From Thaumasiovibrio sp043421945 (GTDB taxonomy: Bacteria > Pseudomonadota > Gammaproteobacteria > Enterobacterales > Vibrionaceae), in assembly GCA_043421945.1 (NCBI GenBank), contig JBHOGO010000013.1, positions 1 through 64,000 on the forward strand: a DNA stretch of 64,000 bases. The letters run 5' to 3'. Under the pieces are notes generated by a model. That model saw only the letters and a list, made by a program, of their open reading frames with translations, searched no databases and was not told the DNA's origin. How positions within the stretch are numbered: the first letter of the stretch is position 1; every line of letters begins with the position of its first letter. The position numbers and the translations under genes are program-made. Shown one piece after another: positions 17,129-26,390 of the stretch.

Positions 17129-18388
17129 ATGGAATACTCTTCATTCGGAAACAAATTTGGTCGTTTGTCCGGAATAACACAACTCATGGACGACTTAAAC
17201 GAAGGTCTATTAAACCCTGATGCCATTATGCTAGGCGGTGGCAATCCTGCCCAAATCCCAGCAATGATTGACTATTTTGATGCTCTTAATCAGCGTCTAG
17301 CCGCATCAGGTAAACTCACCCAAGCAATGACTAACTATGATGGTCCTCAGGGGAAAGATAGCTTCATCGCCGCGTTGGCCGATCTACTCAGTGCCACTTA
17401 TGGCTGGCAGATTAGCGCCAAAAACATTAGTTTAAGCAACGGCTCACAGAGTGCATTCTTCAATCTGTTCAATCTTTTTGCTGGGCAATGTGATGATGGT
17501 AGCCACAAAAAAATACTCCTTCCATTAGCGCCAGAATATATTGGTTATGCCGACGCAGGGTTGTCGGAGAAAATGTTCGTTAGCTTCAAGCCTGAAATAG
17601 AGTACCTCGATAATCGTCAATTCAAATACCATGTCGATTTTAGTCTGTTAACCTTAGGCGACGACATCGGAGCTATTTGTGTCTCACGCCCAACCAATCC
17701 AACCGGTAACGTACTGACAGACGATGAAGTCACCAGGTTAGATCAATTAGCACGGCAACATGATGTACCGTTAATTCTCGATAATGCGTATGGTCTACCC
17801 TTTCCCGATATCATCTTCGAAGACGTAACCCCTTTCTGGAATGAAAACACCATTCTCTGCATGAGTCTATCTAAACTAGGTTTACCTGGGTTGCGATGCG
17901 GTATCGTCATTGCTTCAGAAGAGATAACGAAGGCGCTGACAAACATGAACGGCGTATTAAGTCTTGCTCCCGGTAGCATTGGTCCTCTTCTCGCCCATGA
18001 GATCATTAAAGAGAACGAATTACTTTCACTGAGTGAAAACGTCATTAAACCTTTTTATCAAAACCGAAGTCAGCTTGCACTAGCCCGTTTATTAGAAGCT
18101 ATTCCTGATCCTAGATTCCGAGTACACAAACCCGAAGGCGCGATCTTCTTATGGCTTTGGTTCGATGAATTACCGATTACAACAAAGACACTCTATAAGC
18201 GCCTAAAACAACGTGGGGTTCTCATCGTCCCCGGAGAGTACTTCTTTATCGGTGTCGAAGACACTTCTTGGTCACATCAAACTAAGTGCGTAAGAATGAA
18301 CTACGTCCAAGATATAGAAACAATGGAAAAAGGGATCGCGATTATCGCCGAAGAAGTGACGCGAGCCTACAATGAAACAGCTGAATAA
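17129..18388 (+). CDS. avtA: Valine--pyruvate aminotransferase AvtA
   Basis: AvtA is a PLP enzyme that exchanges the amino group between valine and pyruvate, giving an alternative route between alanine and valine or 2-aminobutyrate. The 419 residues compare with 417 in E. coli. Near-identical family segments are LGGGNPAQIP, NYDGPQGK, NGSQSAFF, APEYIGYADAGL, SRPTNPTGNV and SLSKLGLPGLRCG, where the lysine is the PLP Schiff-base residue. The ATG at 17129 is preferred over GTG 17117 because AAGGTGAG lies 8 bases upstream. It follows malS by about 120 bases. Confidence 0.94.
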   Translation: MEYSSFGNKFGRLSGITQLMDDLNEGLLNPDAIMLGGGNPAQIPAMIDYFDALNQRLAASGKLTQAMTNYDGPQGKDSFIAALADLLSATYGWQISAKNISLSNGSQSAFFNLFNLFAGQCDDGSHKKILLPLAPEYIGYADAGLSEKMFVSFKPEIEYLDNRQFKYHVDFSLLTLGDDIGAICVSRPTNPTGNVLTDDEVTRLDQLARQHDVPLILDNAYGLPFPDIIFEDVTPFWNENTILCMSLSKLGLPGLRCGIVIASEEITKALTNMNGVLSLAPGSIGPLLAHEIIKENELLSLSENVIKPFYQNRSQLALARLLEAIPDPRFRVHKPEGAIFLWLWFDELPITTKTLYKRLKQRGVLIVPGEYFFIGVEDTSWSHQTKCVRMNYVQDIETMEKGIAIIAEEVTRAYNETAE

Positions 18389-18540
18389 AAGCGACGCTAT
18401 CGAAGTCGTTAATGGGCTAATGCAATATAGCTAAGCCGAACCCTAAAAGGCTATGTAACGAAAAGCGTCATGTGAAAAAGTTCGTTAAGTCATTATTGTA
18501 GCGAATAAGGATATTATCGGCTTTTCACTCTACCCTCCTC

Positions 18541-18570
18541 CGTCGGCATTCTCATTGATGAGTGTCGACG
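18541..18570 (+). terminator. Imperfect hairpin downstream of avtA
   Basis: CGTCG...CTCAT and ATGAG...CGACG pair imperfectly around a 2-base turn, about 150 bases after the avtA stop. A T-containing stretch without a clean T run follows. It may help terminate avtA. Confidence 0.3.
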
Positions 18571-18713
18571 TGAGTCTTTAGCTTTGATAGCGAACCACCA
18601 GCTAAATCCCCCCCCTTCTTTAACCTTAGCAATCCAAGGTAAACATACCGCTTTACGACCCAATGTTAACGGTAGACCAAATAAAAGCTAGAATGTACAT
18701 CGAGACATTACGA

Positions 18714-18729
18714 TGTTTCACGTGAAACA
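18714..18729. promoter_or_regulatory. parS centromere site 3 (intergenic)
   Basis: A third exact TGTTTCACGTGAAACA, in non-coding DNA between avtA and ibpA, about 16 kb from oriC and 3.75 kb from the pair in malS. Together the three sites form the likely ParB-loading region of this chromosome. Confidence 0.93.
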
Positions 18730-18828
18730 CCACAGAAAGATTAGAGTTACACCAGTTCAAATTTAAAAGAATGAGCCCTCCAATAAGCTCAGCTTTAACG
18801 TGACTCTCTAAAGGCATACCTTCATCAC

Positions 18829-18855
18829 TCTCAGTTCTCTCAGTTCTCTCAGTTC
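18829..18855. repeat. Three-copy 9-bp tandem repeat
   Basis: TCTCAGTTC is repeated exactly three times in tandem in the gene-poor region near parS site 3. No role is apparent. Confidence 0.8.
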
Positions 18856-19251
18856 AGTAAATATAACAAAGCATCTTAAGCCAAGATAAATGAACTAGCG
18901 ATAAAAAATAGAACCGTGCTGGCTCACCATAACAATTGAAAAGTCAGTCTATAAGCGAGCTAACAAGGTAAAAACAACAAACACCGAGGTCAAAAACCTT
19001 TAAATCTGACCACTAAAGAGGCACGAAACTCTCTGATATTAAACGTATACCGTGTCACTTATTCCTGCTGAACGAGAGTGACCACATGAATGAGTCCTAA
19101 AAATTTCCCCAGTGTAGGAAAGTACTCCAAGATTGAAAATTCAGACGAAACACTCGCGAGCAGTTCAGAAAAGCAATATGGATCTTCAACTCAGAAAAAG
19201 CAGTGGAGAGATGAAGAATGGAGAGAACAAAAAAGCCATGAGGAAACAAAT

Positions 19252-19277
19252 ACAACAACGCCCACAAATCAGTGGGC
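19252..19277 (-). terminator. ibpA terminator
   Basis: On the minus strand GCCCAC (19277-19272) and GTGGGC (19265-19260) form a perfect 6-bp stem with a 6-base loop, followed by a GTTGTTGT tail. It lies about 45 bases after the ibpA stop. Confidence 0.6.
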
Positions 19278-19321
19278 GTATACAAGCTTAAGACAGTTTG
19301 CGCAGCATACGCTGCAGGCTG

Positions 19322-19762
19322 TTAGTGCTCTTCGAGTAAGTCACCACGGCCAATACTAATCTTACGCGGCTTCATTTCTTCTGGAACTTCACGTTCGAGT
19401 TCAATATGAAGAAGGCCATTTTCCATTGCAGCACCAATCACATTAACATGATCAGCCAGCTGGAATTTACGTTCAAAGTTACGGTCAGCAATCCCTTGAT
19501 AAAGGAAGCGACGCTCAGTATTCAATTCTGCTGCTTTGTTTCCCTTCACGAGTAAGGTGTTTTGCTGCTGAGTTATATCAAGTTGCTCTTCAGCAAAGCC
19601 TGCAACAGCCATCGTAATTCGATAATGGTTTTCGTCTTGTTGTTCAATGTTATACGGAGGGTATCCGCCATTGTTATTTGGCGCATTGTTCTCAACGAGA
19701 TTGAATAGACGGTCAAAACCAATCGCAGAACGGTATAGTGGAGTAAAGTCGATATTTCGCAT
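19322..19762 (-). CDS. ibpA: Small heat-shock protein IbpA
   Basis: IbpA is a cytoplasmic Hsp20-type holdase that binds aggregating proteins and hands them to DnaK and ClpB. The 146 residues contain the alpha-crystallin domain from about residue 38 to 128 (NHYRITMAVAGF...GLLHIELEREVPEEMKPRKI). The N-terminus RNIDFTPLYRSAIGFDRLFN is characteristic of IbpA/B. The start at 19762 is chosen for its AGAAGGAT ribosome-binding site; an upstream in-frame start would add 13 unrelated residues. It appears to be regulated both by a heat-shock-type promoter and by an RNA hairpin over the ribosome-binding site. Confidence 0.93.
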   Translation of the reverse strand: MRNIDFTPLYRSAIGFDRLFNLVENNAPNNNGGYPPYNIEQQDENHYRITMAVAGFAEEQLDITQQQNTLLVKGNKAAELNTERRFLYQGIADRNFERKFQLADHVNVIGAAMENGLLHIELEREVPEEMKPRKISIGRGDLLEEH

Positions 19763-19790
19763 GTTTATCATCCTTCTAAGAAGCAATAAT
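19763..19790 (-). promoter_or_regulatory. ROSE-like RNA thermometer at the ibpA start
   Basis: Just before the ibpA ATG the mRNA reads UUGCUUCUUAGAAGGAU. CUUC pairs with GAAG around a UUA loop, a G faces a G, and the next U pairs with A, so AGAAGGA is enclosed. The UUGCU strand facing the Shine-Dalgarno and the G-G opposition are hallmarks of ROSE elements that control ibpA-type genes. The whole leader is about 100 bases, long enough for additional stems. Confidence 0.55.
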
Positions 19791-19873
19791 GTATTAATCA
19801 ATGGTTGAAGTCACACTCTCCTCTTGGACCAGTGCATCGAAGACCCTATCGGCATCTTCCTCCTTCACCATTA

Positions 19874-19902
19874 AATCTGGGGGCATAAAAATTACTTTCC
19901 AA
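19874..19902 (-). promoter_or_regulatory. Heat-shock (sigma-32-type) promoter of ibpA
   Basis: On the minus strand TTGGAAA (19902-19896) and CCCCAGATT (19882-19874) are separated by 13 bases. They resemble the sigma-32 consensus CTTGAAA, N11-16, CCCCATnT. Transcription would start near 19866, leaving a leader of about 100 bases. Confidence 0.5.
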
Positions 19903-19923
19903 CCCTTCGTCGAAAAAAAAGCA

Positions 19924-19952
19924 AAAAAAACGCCGCTAAAAGCGGCGTTTTT
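19924..19952 (-). terminator. gyrB terminator (bidirectional form)
   Basis: A perfect stem, CGCCGCT/AGCGGCG with loop AAA, is flanked by A runs and T runs on both sides, so it can work in either direction. It lies about 85 bases after the gyrB stop and just upstream of the ibpA promoter, insulating ibpA. Confidence 0.88.
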
Positions 19953-20034
19953 CACATTTTTCGCACTCATTAAAACACAAAACACTGTCGTTTCAATAAG
20001 ATGATAGGCTAACTCGTTAACCTAACATTTTTCA

Positions 20035-22452
20035 CTAAACGTCTAGGTTAGCAACGTTCAATGCATTGGATTCAATGAATTGACGACGTGGCTCAACATG
20101 GTCACCCATTAGCGTTGTAAACAATTCATCAGCAGCAACAGCATCGTGAATCGTTACCTGCATCATACGACGGCTTTCTGGATCCATGGTTGTTTCCCAT
20201 AGTTGCTCTGGGTTCATCTCACCAAGACCTTTATAGCGCTGTAAAGAGAAGCCGCGAAGCGATTCTTTCTTCAGCCACTCTAACGCTTCTGCAAAACTCT
20301 TAACTGGGAGTTTGCGCTCACCGCGCTGAACAAATGCCGTTTCTTCAAGTAAGCCATTCAATGTTTCACCCAGCTTCGCAAGCTTGTCGTACTCTTTTGA
20401 ATGCAAGAAGTCATAAGACAGCAAGTATTCATAGTTTACGCCGTGAGTACGAACCGTCACTTTCGGCAAACGAACGTTATGCTCTTCATCACGAACCAAC
20501 TCGAAGTCAAATTGGCTTTCGCCAGATTGCTTCTCGTTAAGGCGAGTAACCAAACCTTCCGTCCAATCATCCAGTTGCGCTTCATTGCCAAGGACTTCGT
20601 CTGTTAGGCGAGAAGTATAAGCAAGCTCCGACAACAACAAGCTTGGATAACGACGAGTCAAACGCTCAATCAATTTCAGTGTGCTGTTGTACTGACGAAC
20701 GATGTCTTCTAAAGCAACACCAGAAATCGCTGGTGCATCTTCATTCGTAAACAAAGAAGCGTTATCCAATGCCAAGGCAATTTGATGCTGTGCCATATCT
20801 TCATCATCTTTGATGTATTGCTCTTGTTTGCCCTTCTTCACTTTGTAAAGCGGAGGCTGTGCAATATAGATATGACCTCGTTCGATCAACTCTGGCATTT
20901 GACGGTAGAAGAATGTCAGTAACAAAGTACGGATGTGCGAACCATCGACATCGGCATCGGTCATGATGATGATGTTGTGGTAGCGTAGTTTGTCTGGGTT
21001 GTACTCATCACGTCCGATGCCACAGCCCATTGCAGTGATAAGTGTTGCCACTTCTTGAGAAGAGAGCATCTTGTCAAAGCGTGCTTTCTCAACGTTTAGG
21101 ATTTTACCTTTTAACGGCAAGATAGCTTGGTTCTTACGGTTACGCCCCTGCTTAGCACTACCGCCAGCAGAGTCCCCTTCCACAATATAAAGTTCAGAAA
21201 GTGCAGGGTCTTTTTCCTGACAGTCCGCCAGTTTACCAGGCAGACCAGCAAGGTCTAACGCGCCTTTACGACGTGTCATTTCACGCGCTTTACGCGCAGC
21301 TTCACGTGCACGTGCTGCATCGATGATCTTAGAACAAACAATCTTCGCATCTTGTGGGTTCTCAAGTAAGAACTCACTCAGCTTCTCGCCCATTGCAGAT
21401 TCAACCGCAGGCTTCACTTCACTCGATACAAGCTTGTCTTTCGTTTGGCTAGAGAACTTAGGATCAGGCACTTTTACTGAGACGACAGCGGTGAGACCTT
21501 CACGTGCATCATCGCCAGATGTTGAAGTTTTCTCTTTCTTCGAGAAGCCTTCTTTATCCATAAAGTTATTGAGCGTACGCGTTAGCGCGCCACGGAAACC
21601 AGCAAGGTGTGAACCACCATCACGCTGTGGGATGTTGTTTGTGAAACAGTAGATGTTCTCTTGGAAGCTATCGTTCCACTGCATCGCAACTTCTACCGCG
21701 ATACCATCTTCACGCTCGAATTCAAAGTGGAATGCCTTCGGGTGAATCGGCGTCTTGTTGCGGTTCAAGTGCTCAACGAATGCACGAATACCACCTTCAT
21801 ACATGAAGTGGTCTTTCTTATCTTCTTCACGCTCATCACTCAACTTGATAGAAACACCAGAGTTAAGGAAAGAGAGTTCGCGCAGACGCTTCGCTAGAAT
21901 TTCGTATTGGAAAACAACATTAGTGAACGTTGCTTCACTTGGCCAGAAGCGGATACGCGTACCTGTCGTTTCCGTTTCGCCAATCACAGCAAGTGGCGCT
22001 TCAGGCTCACCATGATGATACGTTTGTTGGTAGATGCTGCCTTGACGGTTAATCGTCAACTCAACTTTCTCCGACAGGGCATTTACAACAGAAACACCTA
22101 CGCCGTGAAGACCACCAGAGACTTTATATGAGTTATCATCGAACTTACCACCAGCGTGAAGAACGGTCATAATAACTTCTGCTGCAGAAACGCCCTCTTC
22201 AGAGTGAATCTCAGTCGGGATTCCACGTCCATCATCGCTGACAGACACAGAGTTATCTTCATGGATAGTGACCACGATATCTTCGCAGTGGCCTGCAAGA
22301 GCTTCATCGATAGAGTTATCGACTACCTCAAAAACCATATGGTGTAAGCCTGTGCCATCATCGGTATCACCAATGTACATCCCTGGACGCTTACGTACAG
22401 CATCAAGGCCTTTTAGAACCTTGATACTCGATGAATCATAATTGTTGGACAT
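20035..22452 (-). CDS. gyrB: DNA gyrase subunit B
   Basis: GyrB is the ATPase subunit of gyrase and, with GyrA, introduces negative supercoils ahead of the fork. The 805 residues match Vibrio GyrB. The N-terminal GHKL ATPase domain shows EVVDNSIDEALAGH, DDGRGIPTEIH and GGLHGVGVSVVNALS. The TOPRIM domain shows YIVEGDSAGGSAKQGR, PLKGKILNVEKA and MTDADVDGSHIRTLLLTFFYR. The C-terminus has GLGEMNPEQLWETTMDPE. It ends the dnaA-dnaN-recF-gyrB group, 19 bases after recF, with an intrinsic terminator downstream. Confidence 0.98.
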   Translation of the reverse strand: MSNNYDSSSIKVLKGLDAVRKRPGMYIGDTDDGTGLHHMVFEVVDNSIDEALAGHCEDIVVTIHEDNSVSVSDDGRGIPTEIHSEEGVSAAEVIMTVLHAGGKFDDNSYKVSGGLHGVGVSVVNALSEKVELTINRQGSIYQQTYHHGEPEAPLAVIGETETTGTRIRFWPSEATFTNVVFQYEILAKRLRELSFLNSGVSIKLSDEREEDKKDHFMYEGGIRAFVEHLNRNKTPIHPKAFHFEFEREDGIAVEVAMQWNDSFQENIYCFTNNIPQRDGGSHLAGFRGALTRTLNNFMDKEGFSKKEKTSTSGDDAREGLTAVVSVKVPDPKFSSQTKDKLVSSEVKPAVESAMGEKLSEFLLENPQDAKIVCSKIIDAARAREAARKAREMTRRKGALDLAGLPGKLADCQEKDPALSELYIVEGDSAGGSAKQGRNRKNQAILPLKGKILNVEKARFDKMLSSQEVATLITAMGCGIGRDEYNPDKLRYHNIIIMTDADVDGSHIRTLLLTFFYRQMPELIERGHIYIAQPPLYKVKKGKQEQYIKDDEDMAQHQIALALDNASLFTNEDAPAISGVALEDIVRQYNSTLKLIERLTRRYPSLLLSELAYTSRLTDEVLGNEAQLDDWTEGLVTRLNEKQSGESQFDFELVRDEEHNVRLPKVTVRTHGVNYEYLLSYDFLHSKEYDKLAKLGETLNGLLEETAFVQRGERKLPVKSFAEALEWLKKESLRGFSLQRYKGLGEMNPEQLWETTMDPESRRMMQVTIHDAVAADELFTTLMGDHVEPRRQFIESNALNVANLDV

Positions 22453-22471
22453 TGAGTTACTCTCGCTATAT

Positions 22472-23551
22472 TTATCCTGCGGTTATTTTACCGTTTTCAA
22501 CGTAAAACATCTTGCCATTTTCGCTGCTCATTTCGCCTATTTGGCTACTATTTATCGCACTTATGAAGACCTGTGCGCCTGTTTGTGACAATGAGCGAGC
22601 TAACAAGCCGCGTTTATGGCTATCGAGCTCCGAAGCAAAGTCATCTATGAGGTAAATACACTGTTTATCGGTTTGCTCAGTAAGGTGTAAACCTTGAGCT
22701 AATCGCAATGCACATACCATCAGTTTTAACTGCCCTCTCGACAACACGTCCTCAACCGGAATCGCGCCAATTTTGATCCTTAAGTCAGCTTTGTGTGCAC
22801 CGCTCACGGTGTAACCAAGCTGGCAGTCACGTTCAAAATTGTCCGCCAATAGCTGGCGATAATCGCTATCTTTGTCCCAACCCCGGTAGTAGCTGAGACG
22901 AATTTCGTATTCAGGTAAAAAGTCCTGACATATCTTTGCAGCTCGCTCAGTCAACGCAGCAACATAGTCGCGACGCCACTGGTCAATCTGATCACACAGT
23001 AATGCTAATTCAGTGTCCCAATAAGCAACATCACGATATTGCTGAGACTGCTTTAACTGAGCATTGCGCTGCTTGGTAAGTCGCGTCAATCGACTCCAAG
23101 CCGCATAGAATTCTGGGTGTAAATGAAAAACACCCCAATCGATAAATGAACGGCGAAACTTAGGCCCCCCAGTCAGCAACTCAAACCCTTCAGGGGTAAT
23201 CAACTGCATAGGAAGAATTTGCGCGAGCTGCGCTAACTTCCGATTACTCTGGCCTGCAATTTTAACTTCCGCAGTACCGTCCCGATGTTTTGAAATACCG
23301 ATGGGAAGTGGGGATGACGAGGTCTGTTCAACACGTCCATGGACAAATAAAGCGGGCTGTTCATGGCGAATGACCCGCTTTATCAAATGGCTGCGAAATG
23401 AACGACCGTGTCCTAAATAATGAATGGCCTCAAGTACGCTGGTTTTACCGCTACCGTTGTCACCAATCAAGTAGTTAAAGCCATTGCTGAGGGAGAGATC
23501 GCAATCAGCTAGATTGCGAAAGTCTTTAATGATCAGTCGTTCTAAACACAT
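22472..23551 (-). CDS. recF: DNA replication and repair protein RecF
   Basis: RecF helps load RecA at single-strand gaps, with RecO and RecR. The 359 residues have the SMC/ABC-type ATPase layout: Walker A GDNGSGKTSV near residues 33-42, the signature-like VLSRGQLKLMVCALRLAQG near 268 and the Walker B region CIYLIDDFASELD. It lies 8 bases after dnaN and 19 bases before gyrB, the standard gamma-proteobacterial arrangement. Confidence 0.96.
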   Translation of the reverse strand: MCLERLIIKDFRNLADCDLSLSNGFNYLIGDNGSGKTSVLEAIHYLGHGRSFRSHLIKRVIRHEQPALFVHGRVEQTSSSPLPIGISKHRDGTAEVKIAGQSNRKLAQLAQILPMQLITPEGFELLTGGPKFRRSFIDWGVFHLHPEFYAAWSRLTRLTKQRNAQLKQSQQYRDVAYWDTELALLCDQIDQWRRDYVAALTERAAKICQDFLPEYEIRLSYYRGWDKDSDYRQLLADNFERDCQLGYTVSGAHKADLRIKIGAIPVEDVLSRGQLKLMVCALRLAQGLHLTEQTDKQCIYLIDDFASELDSHKRGLLARSLSQTGAQVFISAINSSQIGEMSSENGKMFYVENGKITAG

Positions 23552-23559
23552 ATCAGCAC

Positions 23560-24663
23560 TTAAAGTCTGATAGGCATAACTACATAGCTAGCGTCATCAT
23601 TCGCAACGTCTTCTATCAACGCACTGGCATTGGCATCCGTTAACAGTAACTTGATGTCTTCACACTTCAAGGTATTCAGTACATCGAGCACATAGCTAAC
23701 ATTAAAACCAATTTCCAGATCATCGCCTTGATAATCAACATCAACAAACTCCTCGGCTTCTTCTTGCTCTGGGTTGTTGGCCGAAATGCGCATTTGACCG
23801 TTTTCTAAATTGACGCGTACGCCACGAAACTTCTCATTCGACAAAATAGCGGCACGGGAAAATGCTTGCTTAAGCACATCACACGAAGCCACAACCGTTT
23901 TGTCGCTGCTTTGCGGCATTACACGGCGATAATCAGGGAAGCGACCATCAACAAGCTTTGATGTAAAAACAAAGCCATTGACAGAGGTACGCAAATTCGC
24001 ACCGCCAATTTGCAGCAATACCGTTTCATCAGAATGCTCAAGCAGTCGTGCTAGCTCAAGAACACCTTTACGCGGCACAATCACTTGCTTGGCACTCATC
24101 TCACTATCAAGTGTAGCCTGACAAACAGCCATGCGGTGACCATCCGTCGCGACTGTGCGTACTGTCTGCCCTTCGGTTTCAAATAGCATACCATTAAGGT
24201 AATAACGTACATCTTGATTTGCCATTGAGAATTGCGTGCTTTCGATCAAGCGACGCAAGGCAGTTTGCGTTAACGCAAACTCAACTTCACTTTGCCAATC
24301 TTCAATATTCGGGAAATCATTCGCGGGCAGTGTCGCCAGAGAATAACGGCTACGACCTGAACGGATAATGAGACGCTCGCCTTCCAGCGTTAAGGTAATT
24401 GTGGCGCCATCGGGTAAGCCTCGGCAAATATCGAGAAACTTACGTGACGGTACCGTCGTTTCACCTGGGTGAAACTCACTTTCTAGCTGTACTTGACCAA
24501 TCAGTTCGACTTCTAAGTCTGTACCCGTTAGCGATAGCAGCCCTTCAGGGCTTACTTGCACTAAAACATTACCTAAAATAGGCAGTGCTGGGCGGCCACC
24601 AAGGGCACCAGAAACTTGCTGTAGCGGTTTGAGTAACCGCGAACGTTCAATGGAAACTTTCAT
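23560..24663 (-). CDS. dnaN: DNA polymerase III beta sliding clamp
   Basis: DnaN is the dimeric ring that tethers polymerase III and other factors to DNA. The 367 residues (366 in E. coli) contain the typical start MKVSIERSRLLKPLQQVSGAL, the PTLPILGN-like RPALPILGNVL, VATDGHRMAVCQ and the C-terminal ASYVVMPIRL, which carries the partner-binding cleft end. It is separated by a single base from dnaA, implying co-transcription and probable translational coupling. Confidence 0.97.
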   Translation of the reverse strand: MKVSIERSRLLKPLQQVSGALGGRPALPILGNVLVQVSPEGLLSLTGTDLEVELIGQVQLESEFHPGETTVPSRKFLDICRGLPDGATITLTLEGERLIIRSGRSRYSLATLPANDFPNIEDWQSEVEFALTQTALRRLIESTQFSMANQDVRYYLNGMLFETEGQTVRTVATDGHRMAVCQATLDSEMSAKQVIVPRKGVLELARLLEHSDETVLLQIGGANLRTSVNGFVFTSKLVDGRFPDYRRVMPQSSDKTVVASCDVLKQAFSRAAILSNEKFRGVRVNLENGQMRISANNPEQEEAEEFVDVDYQGDDLEIGFNVSYVLDVLNTLKCEDIKLLLTDANASALIEDVANDDASYVVMPIRL

Positions 24664-24664
24664 A

Positions 24665-26074
24665 TTAAGATGACAGGGTCCGGATCAGGTTTGAATAATC
24701 TTCTTTGATGTCGTGGCTCTCTTCACGCAGCTGCTCGATCTTTCGGCATGCGTGAAGCACCGTCGTGTGGTCTCGACCACCAAATGCATCACCAATTTCT
24801 GGCAAGCTATGGTTTGTTAGCTCTTTTGCCAACGCCATTGCAAGTTGACGTGGACGAGCAACAGAACGAGATCGACGTTTCGACAACAAGTCGGCGAGCT
24901 TAATTTTATAATACTCAGCGACAGTTTTCTGGATATTATCGATCGTCACTAACTTTTCTTGCAATGCGAGTAAATCACGCAGCGCTTCACGAACGAAATC
25001 AATCGTAATGGCTCGCCCGGTGAAGTTAGCATTCGCGATAACACGGTTAAGCGCGCCTTCAAGCTCACGAACATTAGAGCGTAAACGTTTAGCGATAAAG
25101 AAAGCGACCTCGTCAGCAAGACGAATATTATGGTCTTCCGCTTTCTTCATTAAGATAGCAACGCGTGTTTCTAACTCAGGCGGCTCGATAGCAACAGTTA
25201 ATCCCCAACCAAAGCGGGATTTAAGACGATCTTCAACGCCGTTAATCTCTTTTGGATAACGATCCGACGTCAAAATAATCTGCTGGTTACCTTCTAAGAG
25301 CGCGTTAAACGTGTGAAAAAATTCTTCTTGAGAACGCTCTTTGTTGGCAAAAAATTGGATGTCATCGATCAACAACGCATCAACACTACGGTAGTAGCGC
25401 TTAAACTCTTCAATTTGGTTATTTTGCAGCGCCTTGACCATGTCTTGTACAAAACGCTCTGAATGCATGTAGACAACTCGCGCGTTTTCTTTGCGGGCCA
25501 TGATAGCATTGCCCACCGCGTGCAATAGGTGCGTTTTACCTAAGCCCGTTCCACCGTACAAAAACAGCGGGTTATATGCTGCGCCTGGATTATCAGAAAC
25601 CTGACGAGCAGCCGCAAGCCCTAGCTGGTTAGATTTACCCTCAACGAAGTTGGTAAACTGGTGCTTAGGGTTAACGTTAGAACGATAATTTGCCGCAGGC
25701 TGAACCGGTGAAGGCGCAGGTTCCCAAGGCTGGCGTGCAGGTTGACTAGGCGCACTTGCTGGCGATTGCTGAGCCGTACTATATTGAGGGGCTGGCGCTA
25801 CCGAAGCAGGCTTTGGTGGTGGCGCGATACGGCGGCTTCCCACTTCAAAGCGTAACATTGGCAGGTCATTACCACAGAATTCGTGCAGCAGACGGTTGAT
25901 GTTATTTAGATACTTATCCCTAACCCAATCCAATACAAATCGATTGGGTGCAAAAAGGGTTAACGTATTGTCGTTTAACTCCGCTTGAAGCGGTCGAACC
26001 CACATACTGAATTCGGTGGCAGGAAGCTCTTCCTGCAAGCGCTCAAGGCACTGAGTCCATAGCGAAGATGACAC
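24665..26074 (-). CDS. dnaA: Chromosomal replication initiator DnaA
   Basis: DnaA is the AAA+ initiator that binds the boxes in oriC (34.5-34.9 kb here) and melts the adjacent AT-rich region. The 469 residues comprise domain I (about 1-85, DnaB/DiaA contact), a proline-rich linker rich in Ala, Pro and Gln (about 90-130), the AAA+ domain and domain IV. The AAA+ motifs are Walker A GGTGLGKTHLLHAVGN and Walker B ALLIDDIQFFANKE. Domain IV carries the box-recognition helix GGRDHTTVLHACRKI. The upstream region has DnaA-box and GATC motifs that fit autoregulation. Confidence 0.98.
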   Translation of the reverse strand: MSSSLWTQCLERLQEELPATEFSMWVRPLQAELNDNTLTLFAPNRFVLDWVRDKYLNNINRLLHEFCGNDLPMLRFEVGSRRIAPPPKPASVAPAPQYSTAQQSPASAPSQPARQPWEPAPSPVQPAANYRSNVNPKHQFTNFVEGKSNQLGLAAARQVSDNPGAAYNPLFLYGGTGLGKTHLLHAVGNAIMARKENARVVYMHSERFVQDMVKALQNNQIEEFKRYYRSVDALLIDDIQFFANKERSQEEFFHTFNALLEGNQQIILTSDRYPKEINGVEDRLKSRFGWGLTVAIEPPELETRVAILMKKAEDHNIRLADEVAFFIAKRLRSNVRELEGALNRVIANANFTGRAITIDFVREALRDLLALQEKLVTIDNIQKTVAEYYKIKLADLLSKRRSRSVARPRQLAMALAKELTNHSLPEIGDAFGGRDHTTVLHACRKIEQLREESHDIKEDYSNLIRTLSS

Positions 26075-26390
26075 GTTTCACTCCACAATCAATTTCTGCT
26101 ACTAAAGGGGATCAATTTTACCTGCGACCGCAGTGGATCGCCAGCATAAGATCGTGCTTTCAGTGAATAAGATCAAAGTTATTCACAGCGATCGCACACT
26201 TCATACCGTGATCAGCACAGTTATTTCGCAGATTAATCCCATTAACATCCACATTTCCACAGGTTATAAAAGCAAACAGCAACCTACGTTTTGGTTATTT
26301 GAAATAACCTAACGGTATTTACTGTGCCATCTCTCAACAAAGTAGACTGCAGCCACAACATTATTCACTGCCATTCACGGAGATTATGAA
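26075..26390. promoter_or_regulatory. dnaA promoter region with DnaA box and GATC cluster
   Basis: The 316-base gap between divergent dnaA and the ABC-transporter gene has a DnaA box TTATTCACA (26179-26187) and a weaker match ATTTCCACA further right. Six GATC sites lie in about 110 bases (from 26110 on). This fits DnaA autorepression and Dam/SeqA control of the dnaA promoter. Exact -35/-10 elements were not assigned. Confidence 0.6.

Larger units (their letters stand above)
18389..19250. other. Gene-poor region carrying a parS site and small repeats
   Basis: About 860 bases between avtA and the ibpA terminator contain no frame I would defend as a gene. Visible elements are an imperfect hairpin (18541-18570), the third parS site (18714-18729) and a three-copy 9-bp tandem repeat (18829-18855). 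A plus-strand frame near 19090-19359 runs through the ibpA terminator and into ibpA, so it is not believed. Confidence 0.6.

Noticed and set aside
19090..19359. 89-codon plus-strand frame upstream of ibpA's 3' end
   Set aside because: It runs through the ibpA terminator and into ibpA antisense; the composition looks non-coding.
19794..19985. 63-codon minus-strand frame between gyrB and ibpA
   Set aside because: It spans the gyrB terminator and the ibpA promoter and leader; a regulatory reading explains the region better.
24460..24480. Palindrome-like TTTCACCTGGGTGAAA within dnaN resembling parS
   Set aside because: The central bases differ from CACGTG, which ParB needs, so it is not a parS site.
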